This document shows positions 26,119 to 34,725 of a stretch of 64,000 nucleotides of DNA, one piece after another. The DNA comes from Gammaproteobacteria bacterium (GTDB taxonomy: Bacteria; Pseudomonadota; Gammaproteobacteria; HK1), in assembly GCA_021773645.1 (NCBI GenBank), contig JAJFJU010000012.1:310001-374000 (forward strand), in the 5' to 3' direction. Position numbers and translations under genes: made by a program. The notes beneath the pieces are model-generated. The model was not told the origin of the DNA, searched no databases, and was given only the letters and a program-made list of their open reading frames with translations. Within the stretch, counting starts at the first letter, position 1. Each line of letters begins with the position of its first letter.

Positions 26119-26268
26119 ATCTTGGGTCTTGCCTTTAAGCGCTCTGACCCGGAATACCTCATCGGAGAGTGCGATGAGTATGCGGTTAATTCGGCATCAT
26201 TTCCGGTGGAAGTGCTTGGTATTGCTCGCACTATTTATGCGGATTTCGGCGCTAAAAGTTTGCCTTAG
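26119..26268 (+). pseudogene. Degenerate fadE fragment
   Basis: The frame ILGLAFKRSDPEYLIGECDE, then YAVNSASFPVEVLGI closely tracks the FadE segment LGLAFKLHDPEHLIGERED, YGITSALIPVGLPGI encoded at about 20.87-20.97 kb. Roughly half the residues are identical over 35 positions. It has no start and ends at TAG. It is thus a remnant of a second fadE-like gene or of a partial duplication. The preceding 25901-26118 has no convincing gene; short frames there are interrupted. The fragment overlaps the HD-GYP stop by a few bases on the other strand. Confidence 0.65.
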
Positions 26269-27029
26269 ATGGCCCAGGCCTCGGCGTGAACACCTTCCTC
26301 TGCGGGATGTGAGAAATTGAAATTCGGCGATGAAAAAAGCGTTAGGCAATTCTTTACTACGTCGGGGTCAAAATGTATTCCAGCACCGGCCTTGATTTCT
26401 TTCAGTGCAGCCGGAACGCCCAGGGCAGGTCGATAGGGGCGGTGAGAGGCCATGGTTTCGACCACGTCGGCCACCGCGATAATGCGTGCCTCCAGGCAGA
26501 TTTCTTCTCCCTTAAGCCCACGTGGATAACCCGAGCCATCCATACGCTCATGATGTTGGTGTATTGCCTCGGTAACGGGCCACGGAAAATCGTGGTCTTT
26601 AAGCAGTTCACTGCCTACCCGGGCGTGCCTTTTGATAAGGGCGTATTCGCCATCGTCCAGGCGGCCTGGTTTCGAGAGAATCTCTGCTGGGGTCCCCATC
26701 TTGCCAATGTCGTGGACATCACCGGCTAGGCGCAGACCAATTAGTCGGCTTGCATTAAGTCCGGAGGCCTTGCCGAGAGCAACGGCCAGTTGGCTCACGC
26801 GTTTTTGGTGGGCTACGGTATAAATATCCCGAATCTTGATCGCCCGGGAGAGGGTGGAAAACAGTTTTTCAATACATTCAGTGCTGCAGTTGTCGTGGCT
26901 GGACATGGAAGCCTCATCACAATAAATCACACGTCCGCCACAGTGGCAGACGCAACATTCCATTCCTTGGGGGGTGTAACTGGTAGCAAGCCCGCAATCA
27001 CAGCTTGCCAGTACCCTGGTGTTCCCCAC
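26265..27029 (-). CDS. HD-GYP domain phosphodiesterase with Cys-rich N terminus
   Basis: A cyclic-di-GMP-type hydrolase of 254 residues. The HD-GYP core starts at about residue 55: RVSQLAVALG, LAGDVHDIGKMG (His-Asp metal pair), LIKRHARVGSELL, IHQHHERMDGSGYPRGL (the GYP motif), and ARIIAVADVVETM. The N-terminal 45 residues are unusual, with CDC and CCVCHC and another Cys, which could bind zinc, iron or heme. If translation starts at a later ATG (residues 23 or 43) part of this would be lost. No receiver domain is present. The family hydrolyses c-di-GMP to pGpG or GMP. It lies alone and divergent from the PEP-CTERM gene. Confidence 0.85.
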   Translation of the reverse strand: MGNTRVLASCDCGLATSYTPQGMECCVCHCGGRVIYCDEASMSSHDNCSTECIEKLFSTLSRAIKIRDIYTVAHQKRVSQLAVALGKASGLNASRLIGLRLAGDVHDIGKMGTPAEILSKPGRLDDGEYALIKRHARVGSELLKDHDFPWPVTEAIHQHHERMDGSGYPRGLKGEEICLEARIIAVADVVETMASHRPYRPALGVPAALKEIKAGAGIHFDPDVVKNCLTLFSSPNFNFSHPAEEGVHAEAWAI

Positions 27030-27099
27030 TATCCGCTGGTTATGATGGTCACGGGCCAGGATGGCCTGCCGTAATCACCTATAAAGGGGAGGGATACCC

Positions 27100-27945
27100 G
27101 TGAAAGACTACCTGTTGTTGCCAACTTTTGCACTATTCGCAATGGTAGTGTGTGCGCCTACCGATGTTTTCGCCTTGTTTATCAATGAGATCCGAGTGGA
27201 TCAACCGGGCTCGGATGTGAATGAATATTTTGAACTGGCCGGAACGCCCGGTGAATCACTAAATGGCCTTAGCTATCTGGCGCTTGGAGATCGCCGTGCG
27301 GATGAGGGCAGTGGGGTGGTGGAGGCGGTGATTGATCTGGACGGATTGCTGATGCCTGCGAGTGGCTATCTGCTGGTGGCGGAGAGTACTTTTTCATTGG
27401 CTACGGCTGATCACACCATGGTGCTCAGTTTTGAAAATTTAGACAATGTGACTCATCTGCTTGTTGCAGGATTTAGTGGCAGCCTGCACGCTGATCTTGA
27501 TGCGAATGATGACGGCTTATTGGACACATTGCCCTGGACTACGCTGATCGACAGTGTGGCCCTGGTGGATGAGCTTGGCGGCGGAGAGCAGGTTTACAGT
27601 GATAACCGCGTAGGGCCGGTAACGGGTGGTGCCCCATTTCATATCTATCGCTCTCCGGATGGTGTGGGTGCTTTTATTGCGGGCAACTCGGTTCCTGGTT
27701 TGTCGAACGAGACGCCGGGTGCAGCCAATTCGGGGCAAACGGTACCTGAGCCGACTGCCTTGCTGCTCACAGCCTTGGGGCTGCTGTTTATGCGCTTCTG
27801 GCGCACCTCCCGTACACTCTCTGCCTTTGCATTCCTACTGAATCTATCCCTATGGAATATGCCTCTCCGCTGGTCGAAGGCCGTCTGCTGCGCCGCTATA
27901 AACGCTTTCTCGCTGATGTGGAGTTGGCGGATGGCCGTCAGTTAA
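27100..27945 (+). CDS. PEP-CTERM protein with lamin-tail-like domain, run-on into sfsA
   Basis: A secreted protein starting at GTG with a GGGGAGGG site. A signal peptide (about residues 1-26) precedes LFINEIRVDQPGSDVNEYFE, a lamin-tail-domain-like opening, and a beta-rich body. The exosortase tag VPEPTALLLTALGLLFM ends with RFWRTSR near residue 236. Such proteins normally stop a few residues after the Arg cluster, but here the frame runs 45 more codons and overlaps the sfsA start by 94 bases. The extension looks like sfsA read in another frame, so the natural stop was probably lost by an indel or base change near 27.81 kb. No exosortase gene is in the window. Confidence 0.75.
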   Translation: MKDYLLLPTFALFAMVVCAPTDVFALFINEIRVDQPGSDVNEYFELAGTPGESLNGLSYLALGDRRADEGSGVVEAVIDLDGLLMPASGYLLVAESTFSLATADHTMVLSFENLDNVTHLLVAGFSGSLHADLDANDDGLLDTLPWTTLIDSVALVDELGGGEQVYSDNRVGPVTGGAPFHIYRSPDGVGAFIAGNSVPGLSNETPGAANSGQTVPEPTALLLTALGLLFMRFWRTSRTLSAFAFLLNLSLWNMPLRWSKAVCCAAINAFSLMWSWRMAVS

Positions 27946-28559
27946 CCGCCCACACTCCGAATACCGGTTCCATGAGCGGCTGTGCCGAGCCGGGCTCACG
28001 AGTGTGGTTGCGGGATACCGGCAGCAGCACCCGAAAATATCCCTTTAGCTGGGAACTGGTAGAGGCGCAGCCGGGGGTGTTGGTAGGCATCAATACGCTG
28101 CTTAGTAACAAGCTGGTGCAGGAGGCCATCGAGCAGGAGGTGGTGTTGGAGCTGAAGGGCTATCCGGAGATACGCACCGAGGTGCGCTATGGACAGGAAA
28201 ATAGCCGTATCGATCTACTGCTCGAGGGGGGCAGTGTGCCCTGCTATGTAGAGGTAAAGAATGTCACCCTGGTGGAAGACGGGGTGGCGATGTTTCCCGA
28301 TGCGGTGAGTGTCCGCGGTACCAAGCATTTACGTGAATTGGCCGAGGTGGTGCGCAGCGGTGGTCGTGGGGTGATTTTCTATTGTGTGCAGCGCGGCGAT
28401 GCCCGTGAGGTACGCCCTGCAGATGCTATCGACCCCGCTTATGGGAGGCAGTTACGCATATCGCTGGATGCGGGCGTCGAAGCCTTGGCCTACGTGGCGC
28501 GAGTAACCACAGAGGGCGTTACACTCAGCCATTCCCTGCCGGTTTTAACAGCCTGCTAG
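27852..28559 (+). CDS. sfsA: DNA-binding protein/nuclease SfsA
   Basis: SfsA, 235 residues: an OB-fold-like N terminus (LVEGRLLRRYKRFLADVEL, then HTPNTGSMSG, RVWLRDTGSS) and a nuclease-like core with SRIDLLLEG and CYVEVKNVTLVEDG, and FPDAVSVRGTKHLREL. First linked to maltose metabolism in E. coli, the protein contains PD-(D/E)xK-like residues (Asp and ExK here). The start overlaps the preceding frame. It is complete and in the normal length range. Confidence 0.93.
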   Translation: MEYASPLVEGRLLRRYKRFLADVELADGRQLTAHTPNTGSMSGCAEPGSRVWLRDTGSSTRKYPFSWELVEAQPGVLVGINTLLSNKLVQEAIEQEVVLELKGYPEIRTEVRYGQENSRIDLLLEGGSVPCYVEVKNVTLVEDGVAMFPDAVSVRGTKHLRELAEVVRSGGRGVIFYCVQRGDAREVRPADAIDPAYGRQLRISLDAGVEALAYVARVTTEGVTLSHSLPVLTAC

Positions 28560-28565
28560 AGTTTG

Positions 28566-28916
28566 TCAGGGGCGGGAAAACAAGGCGTAAAAAAATGGAC
28601 CCCAACAGATAAACAGGGAGAGGATCAACGCACCATTCACACGAATAATGGTGGTGTAATGGGCACATTCCGATATGGGTTTAGAACTTCGAAACACCGA
28701 TGCCATGATGATGTCTAGCAGCAGTCCCCAGGCCATAAAGGTAACCAACCCGGGAGCGACATATACCGGTAGAACAGCCCAGCCGGTGGGTTCCAGATCC
28801 TGCATCCAGGCCATGGGCAGAGAGGCGAGCACCATGGCTGCGAGGAGCAAACGAATGGCGCCGATGCGGACAAAAAATCCCTCGTCTGCGGTGCTGGAAA
28901 TATTGTCTGTAGGCAA
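28566..28916 (-). CDS. Small membrane protein of unknown function
   Basis: 116 residues with three hydrophobic helices (about residues 18-36, 44-66 and 88-112), short basic linkers and an acidic N terminus. I do not recognise the family. It converges on sfsA with six bases between. No motif suggests an activity. Confidence 0.65.
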   Translation of the reverse strand: MPTDNISSTADEGFFVRIGAIRLLLAAMVLASLPMAWMQDLEPTGWAVLPVYVAPGLVTFMAWGLLLDIIMASVFRSSKPISECAHYTTIIRVNGALILSLFICWGPFFYALFSRP

Positions 28917-29114
28917 GGTTCTTGGTTCCTGTGATCAGTGGTAGCGGCAGTGTAGGAGTGCCGCCTGTCTGGTGCAATCCTTGTTCTATGCTTGAAGGTG
29001 GTAGAGAGGATTAATCTTGTGTTGCAGAGGGTATGGAATTTGTGGCTTCTTCGGCAGTCCTAGCAGATAGGTAACGGCTAGAACCAACGGTTTTCCGTAC
29101 GATTTAAGGAGGTG

Positions 29115-29564
29115 ATGGTGAAAGTTCAAGTGGTGCTGGTAGCGTTTGCATTGGTGATCCTGGGTGGTTGTCAGGAGGTCCGTAATCAAGAGGCCGGGGC
29201 AGTGGTAGGTGGTGTACTCGGCGGGGTGCTGGGCTCCCAGGTGGGGGGTGGCCGGGGCCAGATAGCCGCTACTATTGCTGGCACTATGATCGGCACGATT
29301 ATCGGTGGACGGGTCGGTGCCTCCATGGATGAGGCCGATCGGCGCCGCACCAATCGCAGCTTTGAGAGCACAAAAACCGGTGAGACCGAGACCTGGAAAA
29401 ATCCCGATAGCGGCAATCAATATGAGGTAACCCCTACCCGCACTCATGGTTCCTCGGAGCGCCCCTGCCGTGATTACACCACCGACGCCGTGATTGACGG
29501 GCGCAAAGAAACCATCCGTGGCACTGCCTGCCGTCGACCTGATGGGACCTGGGAGACTATCTAG
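29115..29564 (+). CDS. Glycine-zipper lipoprotein (17 kDa surface antigen-like)
   Basis: Outer-membrane-type lipoprotein of about 149 residues. The signal peptide ends with lipobox LGGC near residue 20. A glycine-zipper two-helix segment follows (GAVVGGVLGGVLGSQVGGG, then TIAGTMIGTIIGGRVGA), then DEADRR and a soluble tail. This matches the Rickettsia 17-kDa antigen/SmpA-like family, which often stabilises the envelope or inserts pores when it aggregates. A strong AAGGAGG ribosome site is present; ATG 29115 or GTG 29118 is the start. A terminator lies about 55 bases downstream. Confidence 0.85.
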   Translation: MVKVQVVLVAFALVILGGCQEVRNQEAGAVVGGVLGGVLGSQVGGGRGQIAATIAGTMIGTIIGGRVGASMDEADRRRTNRSFESTKTGETETWKNPDSGNQYEVTPTRTHGSSERPCRDYTTDAVIDGRKETIRGTACRRPDGTWETI

Positions 29565-29617
29565 GTCGCTGCATCAGCTTAGCCAGACTGCCCAATTGGT
29601 GGGTACGATCCGCTCCA

Positions 29618-29646
29618 CCCCACCAACTTTGGGTGGGGCGTTTATT
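29618..29646 (+). terminator. Terminator after the glycine-zipper lipoprotein
   Basis: CCCCACC and GGTGGGG form a 7-bp stem with a 7-base loop, followed by a short, imperfect T-rich run (CGTTTATT). It lies between the rightward lipoprotein gene and the leftward dapD. Confidence 0.6.
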
Positions 29647-29664
29647 GACTAAGTTGTTATTTTA

Positions 29665-30486
29665 TCAGATGTTCCGTAATAACTCGTTGATCCCCACCTT
29701 GCTGCGGGTTTTCTCGTCCACCTGTTTAACGATAACGGCGCAGTAGAGGCTGTGGGTGCCGTCTTTGGACGGTAGATTGCCTGATACCACCACTGAACCC
29801 GCGGGAATTCGTCCGTAGCTGATTTCGCCAGTGGCACGGTTGTAAATGCGGGTGCTCTGGCCGATGTAGACGCCCATGGAGATGACTGCGCCTTTCTCCA
29901 CCACTACGCCCTCGACGACTTCTGAACGTGCGCCGATGAAGCAACCGTCTTCGATGATGGTGGGGCCGGCCTGTATGGGCTCTAATACGCCACCGATACC
30001 GACTCCACCGGAGAGATGTACGCCTTCACCAATCTGCGCGCAGGATCCCACCGTTGCCCAGGTATCGACCATGGTGCCTTTCCCTACATAGGCGCCGATG
30101 TTGACGTAGGAGGGCATGAGCACGACATCAGGGGCGATGTATGCACCGCGGCGCACGCTGGCCGGCGGGACTACGCGGGCACCGATCTGCTCGAATGCAG
30201 CTTGCTCCATGCCAGCGAACTTCATCGGTACTTTGTCGTAATAATTACTGACACCACCGGGCATCATGACGCTGTCATTGAGGCGGAAGGAGAGTAATAC
30301 CGCCTTCTTGACCCATTGATTGACCTGCCAGTCTCCCTCGATTTTTTCCGCTACCCGCAGCTTGCCGCTATCGAGTTGCGTGATGACGGCTTTTACGGCC
30401 TCGCGTACCGGCGCTGGGGCGCTGTCTGGGCTCAAGCTGCTGCGATTTTCGAAGGCATCTTCGATGGTGTGTTGTAGATCACTCAT
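29665..30486 (-). CDS. dapD: Tetrahydrodipicolinate N-succinyltransferase
   Basis: Lysine/diaminopimelate pathway enzyme of 273 residues that succinylates tetrahydrodipicolinate. The left-handed beta-helix hexapeptide repeats are visible at about residues 105-220, with the family motifs [20 protein letters not shown], then [21 protein letters not shown] and [20 protein letters not shown]. The start overlaps the upstream queG by four bases (ATGA), so they are co-transcribed. Confidence 0.95.
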   Translation of the reverse strand: MSDLQHTIEDAFENRSSLSPDSAPAPVREAVKAVITQLDSGKLRVAEKIEGDWQVNQWVKKAVLLSFRLNDSVMMPGGVSNYYDKVPMKFAGMEQAAFEQIGARVVPPASVRRGAYIAPDVVLMPSYVNIGAYVGKGTMVDTWATVGSCAQIGEGVHLSGGVGIGGVLEPIQAGPTIIEDGCFIGARSEVVEGVVVEKGAVISMGVYIGQSTRIYNRATGEISYGRIPAGSVVVSGNLPSKDGTHSLYCAVIVKQVDEKTRSKVGINELLRNI

Positions 30487-31601
30487 GGGGTCGCTTCTCT
30501 GAGACGGGAAAGACGGCGAAGTATAGGAGATTCCGGAGTGGCCTCCAAAGCGATTTGTCGCAAGGCCCAGGCCACATGTTCTCGCACTAGTTCCGATGGA
30601 TGGTTAGCTCGGCTTTGCAGGCTGGCGATAATTTCAGGTTCTGGCGTGGCGTTGCCCAGTGCCACGGCGATATTTCGCAGCCAGCGCAGATGACCGATGC
30701 GGCGGATGGGACTGCCCTCGGTTTTCTTTAGGAATTCCTCCTCACTCCAGGCGAACAAGGTACTGAGCTGTGCGCCATCGAGATGATGGCGGGGCAGGAA
30801 GTCGGCCTCGGGGGTGGGGGTGGCGTAGCGGTTCCACGGGCATATCAGTTGGCAATCGTCGCAACCGTAGATGCGGTTGCCTATGAGTGGCCGCAAGAGC
30901 GCTGGGATGGGGCCGTGTAATTCAATAGTGAGGTAGGAGATACAGCGCCGCGCATCCAGTTCAAAAGGAGAAAGGATCGCTTGGGTCGGGCAGATATCGA
31001 TGCAGGCCTGACAACTGCCGCAATGGCTCGTGAGTGGCTGGTCGACTGGTAGCGGCAGATCGGTAAATATCTCGCCGAGAAAAAACCAGGAACCAGCATC
31101 CCTGCTAAGCAAATTAGTGTGTTTTCCGACCCAGCCGAGCCCGGCATTGCGTGCTAGCGCCTTTTCCAGCACCGGGGCGCTATCGACGAAGACCCGATGG
31201 GTGGTGGACGCTGCGGCTTCGTTGATCCGTTGGCTCAGGCGCTTGAGGCGATTGCGTAACAGCTTGTGGTAATCGCGGCCAAGGGCGTAGCGGGAGACGT
31301 AGGCGGCGCAGGTGTCGCTGAGTATCTTGTCCGCACCGGCAATGCCGGGTGGGAAATAGTCCATGCGTACCGAGATCACCCGCAAGGTGCCCGGTAGCAG
31401 TTGCTCTGGGCGGCTGCGCTTACGGCCGTGGCGCGCCATGTAGGCCATATCTCCTTGTTGCCCGGCAGTTAGCCAGGCATCGAGGTGGGCCTCATCGGCG
31501 GATAGATCGAGATCGGAAATGCCAGCAGCCTGAAAGCCGAGTTCACTGGCCCAAGTCTTGATCGCCAGGGCAAGTGCCGAATAATCCACAGAGACGCCCA
31601 T
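30483..31601 (-). CDS. queG: Epoxyqueuosine reductase
   Basis: Cobalamin-dependent iron-sulfur enzyme of 372 residues for the last step of queuosine tRNA modification. The N-terminal domain has [13 protein letters not shown] and [20 protein letters not shown]. The two [4Fe-4S] motifs are [13 protein letters not shown] and [16 protein letters not shown]-like C-terminal tail (HEAT repeats around RHHLDG onward) is present. First gene of queG-dapD, divergent from leuD with a 94-base gap in which I find no clear promoter. Confidence 0.94.
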   Translation of the reverse strand: MGVSVDYSALALAIKTWASELGFQAAGISDLDLSADEAHLDAWLTAGQQGDMAYMARHGRKRSRPEQLLPGTLRVISVRMDYFPPGIAGADKILSDTCAAYVSRYALGRDYHKLLRNRLKRLSQRINEAAASTTHRVFVDSAPVLEKALARNAGLGWVGKHTNLLSRDAGSWFFLGEIFTDLPLPVDQPLTSHCGSCQACIDICPTQAILSPFELDARRCISYLTIELHGPIPALLRPLIGNRIYGCDDCQLICPWNRYATPTPEADFLPRHHLDGAQLSTLFAWSEEEFLKKTEGSPIRRIGHLRWLRNIAVALGNATPEPEIIASLQSRANHPSELVREHVAWALRQIALEATPESPILRRLSRLREATP

Positions 31602-31695
31602 TAAAGACCCGAAGTTCTCGCCTGCGGCGCTCTACCGTGCTGTTCCCGGCAAAAAAGATGGGCTATCCTTAACCGCTTTCGACATTGGTTTTGAA

Positions 31696-32343
31696 ATGGA
31701 CGCATTTTCTCGTTTAGTTGGCTTGGTGGTGCCCCTTGATCGGGCGAACGTGGATACCGACGCGATTATCCCCAAGCAGTATCTTAAGTCGATTAAGCGT
31801 AGCGGTTTCGGCCCGAACTTATTTGACGAGTGGCGTTATCTGGATGTCGGGCAGCCGGGGCAAGATTGCGTTGGGCGGCCGCTTAACCCGGATTTTGTGC
31901 TCAATCAGGCGCGTTATCAGGGGGCCGAAATCCTGTTGGTGCGGGCCAATTTTGGCTGTGGTTCCAGCCGTGAGCATGCACCGTGGGCGTTGTTGGATTA
32001 TGGCTTTCGAGTGGTCATCGCGCCCAGTTACGCGGACATCTTTTATAACAACTGCTTTAAGAATGGCATTTTGCCCGTGATTTTGGCAGAAGCGGAAATT
32101 GACCAGTTGTTTGCTGAGGTGGAGGCATCACCTGGATTTTGTCTGACCGTGGATCTTGAGGCGCAGGCGGTAACTAGTGAGGCGGGGAGTCATTTTTGGT
32201 TTGAAATTGATGGCTTTCGCAAACAGTGCTTGCTGGATGGGCTGGACGAGATTGGTTTGAGCTTGCGTCGTGCCGAGGATATTCGCGCTTATGAAGCACG
32301 TCGTCGTGCCGAGGCGCCTTGGTTGTTTGAAGCAGCTAAATAG
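31696..32343 (+). CDS. leuD: 3-isopropylmalate dehydratase small subunit
   Basis: Small subunit of the leucine-pathway isomerase, 215 residues. Family motifs [20 protein letters not shown] near the start, then [19 protein letters not shown] and [13 protein letters not shown]. The large subunit leuC is not seen in the window. Ten bases separate it from leuB, so it is an operon. Confidence 0.95.
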   Translation: MDAFSRLVGLVVPLDRANVDTDAIIPKQYLKSIKRSGFGPNLFDEWRYLDVGQPGQDCVGRPLNPDFVLNQARYQGAEILLVRANFGCGSSREHAPWALLDYGFRVVIAPSYADIFYNNCFKNGILPVILAEAEIDQLFAEVEASPGFCLTVDLEAQAVTSEAGSHFWFEIDGFRKQCLLDGLDEIGLSLRRAEDIRAYEARRRAEAPWLFEAAK

Positions 32344-32352
32344 TTACGGGAT

Positions 32353-33426
32353 ATGAGCAAAAAAATATTAATACTGGCCGGTGATGGTGTTGGCCCCGAG
32401 ATTACCCAGGAAGCTCACAAGCTGCTGGACGCACTTTCTGCTGCCGGTGATCTGGCGTGCGAGATTGAGACGAGTGCCTTTGGTGGCGCTGCCATCGATC
32501 AAGAGGGCGTGCCCTTGCCGGATGCCAGTCTGGCGCTGGCGCGGGAAGCCGATGCGGTGTTGCTAGGCGCGGTGGGTGGACCCAAGTGGGAAGCGATTGA
32601 GCGTGCCCGACGTCCGGAGCGGGGGCTGTTGGCCTTGCGTGCCGATCTGGGGGCGTTTGCAAATTTACGGCCAGCGGTGCTTTATCCGGGGTTGGAGGCG
32701 GCCTCGACCTTGCGGCCTGAGGTAGTGCAGGGGTTGGATATCATGATCGTGCGTGAACTGACCGGGGGGATCTATTTCGGTGAACCGCGCGGGATAGCGG
32801 AAAATTCTGAAGGTCAGCGAGAGGGTCGTAACACGCTGGTGTATAGCGAAGATGAGATTGAGCGTATTTGCCGGGTCGCCTTCGAGATTGCGGGCAAGCG
32901 CCAAGGGCGGGTGTGCTCCGTGGACAAGGCCAATGTGCTTGAGGCCACCGAGCTTTGGCGTACGGTGGCGACCGAGGTGGCTGCAGATTATCCGCACAGC
33001 ACATTGAGCCATATGTACGTGGACAACGCCGCCATGCAATTGGCGCGCGAGCCGCGACAGTTTGACGTGATGGTGACCAGCAATCTCTTTGGTGACATTC
33101 TCTCGGATCTCGCGGCCATGCTCACGGGCTCTATTGGCATGCTGCCCTCGGCCTCGCTGGATGTGAATAGTAAGGGGGTCTACGAGGCGATACATGGCTC
33201 GGCCCCGGATATAGCTGGTAGAGGGATTGCCAATCCGTTGGCTACCTTGCTTTCAGTGGCGATGATGTTGCGTTATAGCCTCGATACATCGGAGCTTGCG
33301 GAGCGGGTGGAAGCGGCGGTATCGACGGTTTTGAAACAGGGTTTGCGTACTGCGGACATCATGTCTTCCGGTTGTCGGGAAGTGGGTACTGCGGAGATGG
33401 GCGATGCGGTTATTGCTGCATTGTAA
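32353..33426 (+). CDS. leuB: 3-isopropylmalate dehydrogenase
   Basis: NAD-dependent dehydrogenase of 357 residues. It has [15 protein letters not shown] at the start, [19 protein letters not shown], the metal site in [20 protein letters not shown], and the NAD-binding [18 protein letters not shown]. It is the third step of leucine synthesis and precedes asd by 29 bases. Confidence 0.96.
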   Translation: MSKKILILAGDGVGPEITQEAHKLLDALSAAGDLACEIETSAFGGAAIDQEGVPLPDASLALAREADAVLLGAVGGPKWEAIERARRPERGLLALRADLGAFANLRPAVLYPGLEAASTLRPEVVQGLDIMIVRELTGGIYFGEPRGIAENSEGQREGRNTLVYSEDEIERICRVAFEIAGKRQGRVCSVDKANVLEATELWRTVATEVAADYPHSTLSHMYVDNAAMQLAREPRQFDVMVTSNLFGDILSDLAAMLTGSIGMLPSASLDVNSKGVYEAIHGSAPDIAGRGIANPLATLLSVAMMLRYSLDTSELAERVEAAVSTVLKQGLRTADIMSSGCREVGTAEMGDAVIAAL

Positions 33427-33455
33427 TTGAAATATTTGAGTCAGGATTTAATGAG

Positions 33456-34490
33456 ATGAGTGACGGTCAGAGCAAGAAGTTTGGTGTGGCAGTGGTTGGT
33501 GCCACGGGTGCGGTCGGTGAGACCATGATGGCGATCCTTGAAGAGCGGGATTTTCCTGTAGATCAATTATATCCAGTGGCGAGTAGTCGTTCGGCTGGTA
33601 GCAAGATCACCTTCAAGGGTAAGCAGATCACCGTAGAGAATATCGAGAATTTCGATTTCTCCAAGGCGCAGATCGGGCTTTTCTCTGCCGGTGCCGGGGT
33701 GTCGGAAATATATGCACCCAAGGCCGTGGCGGCGGGCTGTGTGGTGGTGGATAACACCTCAGAGTTTCGCTACGACGACGATATTCCGCTGGTGGTGCCG
33801 GAGGTTAATCCGCACGCCGTCGCCAGGTACAAGGACCGTGGCATCATCGCCAATCCGAATTGTTCCACCATCCAGATGTTAGTGGCGTTGAAGCCGATCT
33901 ATGACGAGGTGGGGGTAGAGCGGATTAACGTGGCCACCTATCAGGCGGTCTCCGGTACCGGCAAGGAAGCGGTGGAGGAGCTGGCGAGCCAGACGGCTGC
34001 GTTGCTCAACCTCAAGCCCGTGGAAACTAAGGTTTACCCGAAGCAAATTGCCTTTAACGTGCTGCCCCATATCGATGTCTTCATGGACAATGGTTACACC
34101 AAGGAAGAGATGAAGATGGTCTGGGAGACACGGAAGATCTTCGAGGATGATTCCATCCAGGTGAACCCCACCACGGTGCGGGTGCCGGTATTTTATGGCC
34201 ACTCCGAGGCGGTGCATCTGGAGACGCGGGACAAGATCAGCGTGGAACGGGCGCGGGAATTATTGGGCTCCTTCCCGGGTATAGAGCTGATGGATGAGCG
34301 TGAGGATGGTGGTTATCCCACCGCAGTCACCGAGTCTGCTGGCCACGATCCAGTCTATGTGGGACGGATTCGCGAGGATATCTCTCACCCGCGCGGGTTG
34401 GATCTGTGGGTGGTGTCAGATAATGTCCGCAAGGGTGCCGCGTTGAATAGTGTTCAAATCGCGGAAATTCTGGTAAAAGACTATCTGTAA
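33456..34490 (+). CDS. asd: Aspartate-semialdehyde dehydrogenase
   Basis: NADPH-dependent enzyme of 344 residues for lysine, threonine and methionine synthesis. The nucleotide loop is VVGATGAVGETMM, the catalytic Cys136 lies in NPNCSTIQML, and TYQAVSGTGKEAVEEL and VRVPVFYGHSEAVHLE are family hallmarks. I start at the ATG at 33456 with CAGGA upstream. The neighbour pair leuB-asd-fimV is the common gamma order. Confidence 0.95.
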   Translation: MSDGQSKKFGVAVVGATGAVGETMMAILEERDFPVDQLYPVASSRSAGSKITFKGKQITVENIENFDFSKAQIGLFSAGAGVSEIYAPKAVAAGCVVVDNTSEFRYDDDIPLVVPEVNPHAVARYKDRGIIANPNCSTIQMLVALKPIYDEVGVERINVATYQAVSGTGKEAVEELASQTAALLNLKPVETKVYPKQIAFNVLPHIDVFMDNGYTKEEMKMVWETRKIFEDDSIQVNPTTVRVPVFYGHSEAVHLETRDKISVERARELLGSFPGIELMDEREDGGYPTAVTESAGHDPVYVGRIREDISHPRGLDLWVVSDNVRKGAALNSVQIAEILVKDYL

Positions 34491-34673
34491 GCAATAGTTA
34501 CTGGGGAATCATAAAGCACATTCGGAGCTTCGTTTTGGCTCTTGAAATGAGCCCTTCATCGGATTATCTGGTCTCTAAACAACGGTTTTTTGTAGCGCGG
34601 TAGTGTTGTTTTTAGAGCGGCTAAAAGGTGAGTTTGGGCCCGCATGGAATCATGTGCTTGACCGCAGTATGGA

Positions 34674-34697
34674 GGCTGCTCCAGATTTGGAGCAGCC
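34674..34697 (+). other. Perfect hairpin 29 bases upstream of fimV
   Basis: GGCTGCTCC and GGAGCAGCC form a perfect 9-bp stem around AGATTT. No T-tract follows, and the GGAGG of fimV lies 13 bases beyond. This looks like a 5' UTR structure rather than a terminator, so it may tune fimV translation or mRNA stability. The 235-base gap holds no gene. Confidence 0.45.
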
Positions 34698-34725
34698 CTG
34701 TCCCAAAGATGGAGGTTAGGAACCG

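Noticed and set aside
25946-26320. Frames in the gap after orf1 of the norSY cluster
   Set aside because: Overlapping frames with random-looking composition; only the fadE-like segment has support.
29618-29646. Terminator for the leftward dapD
   Set aside because: In that direction no T-tract follows the stem; it suits only the rightward gene.
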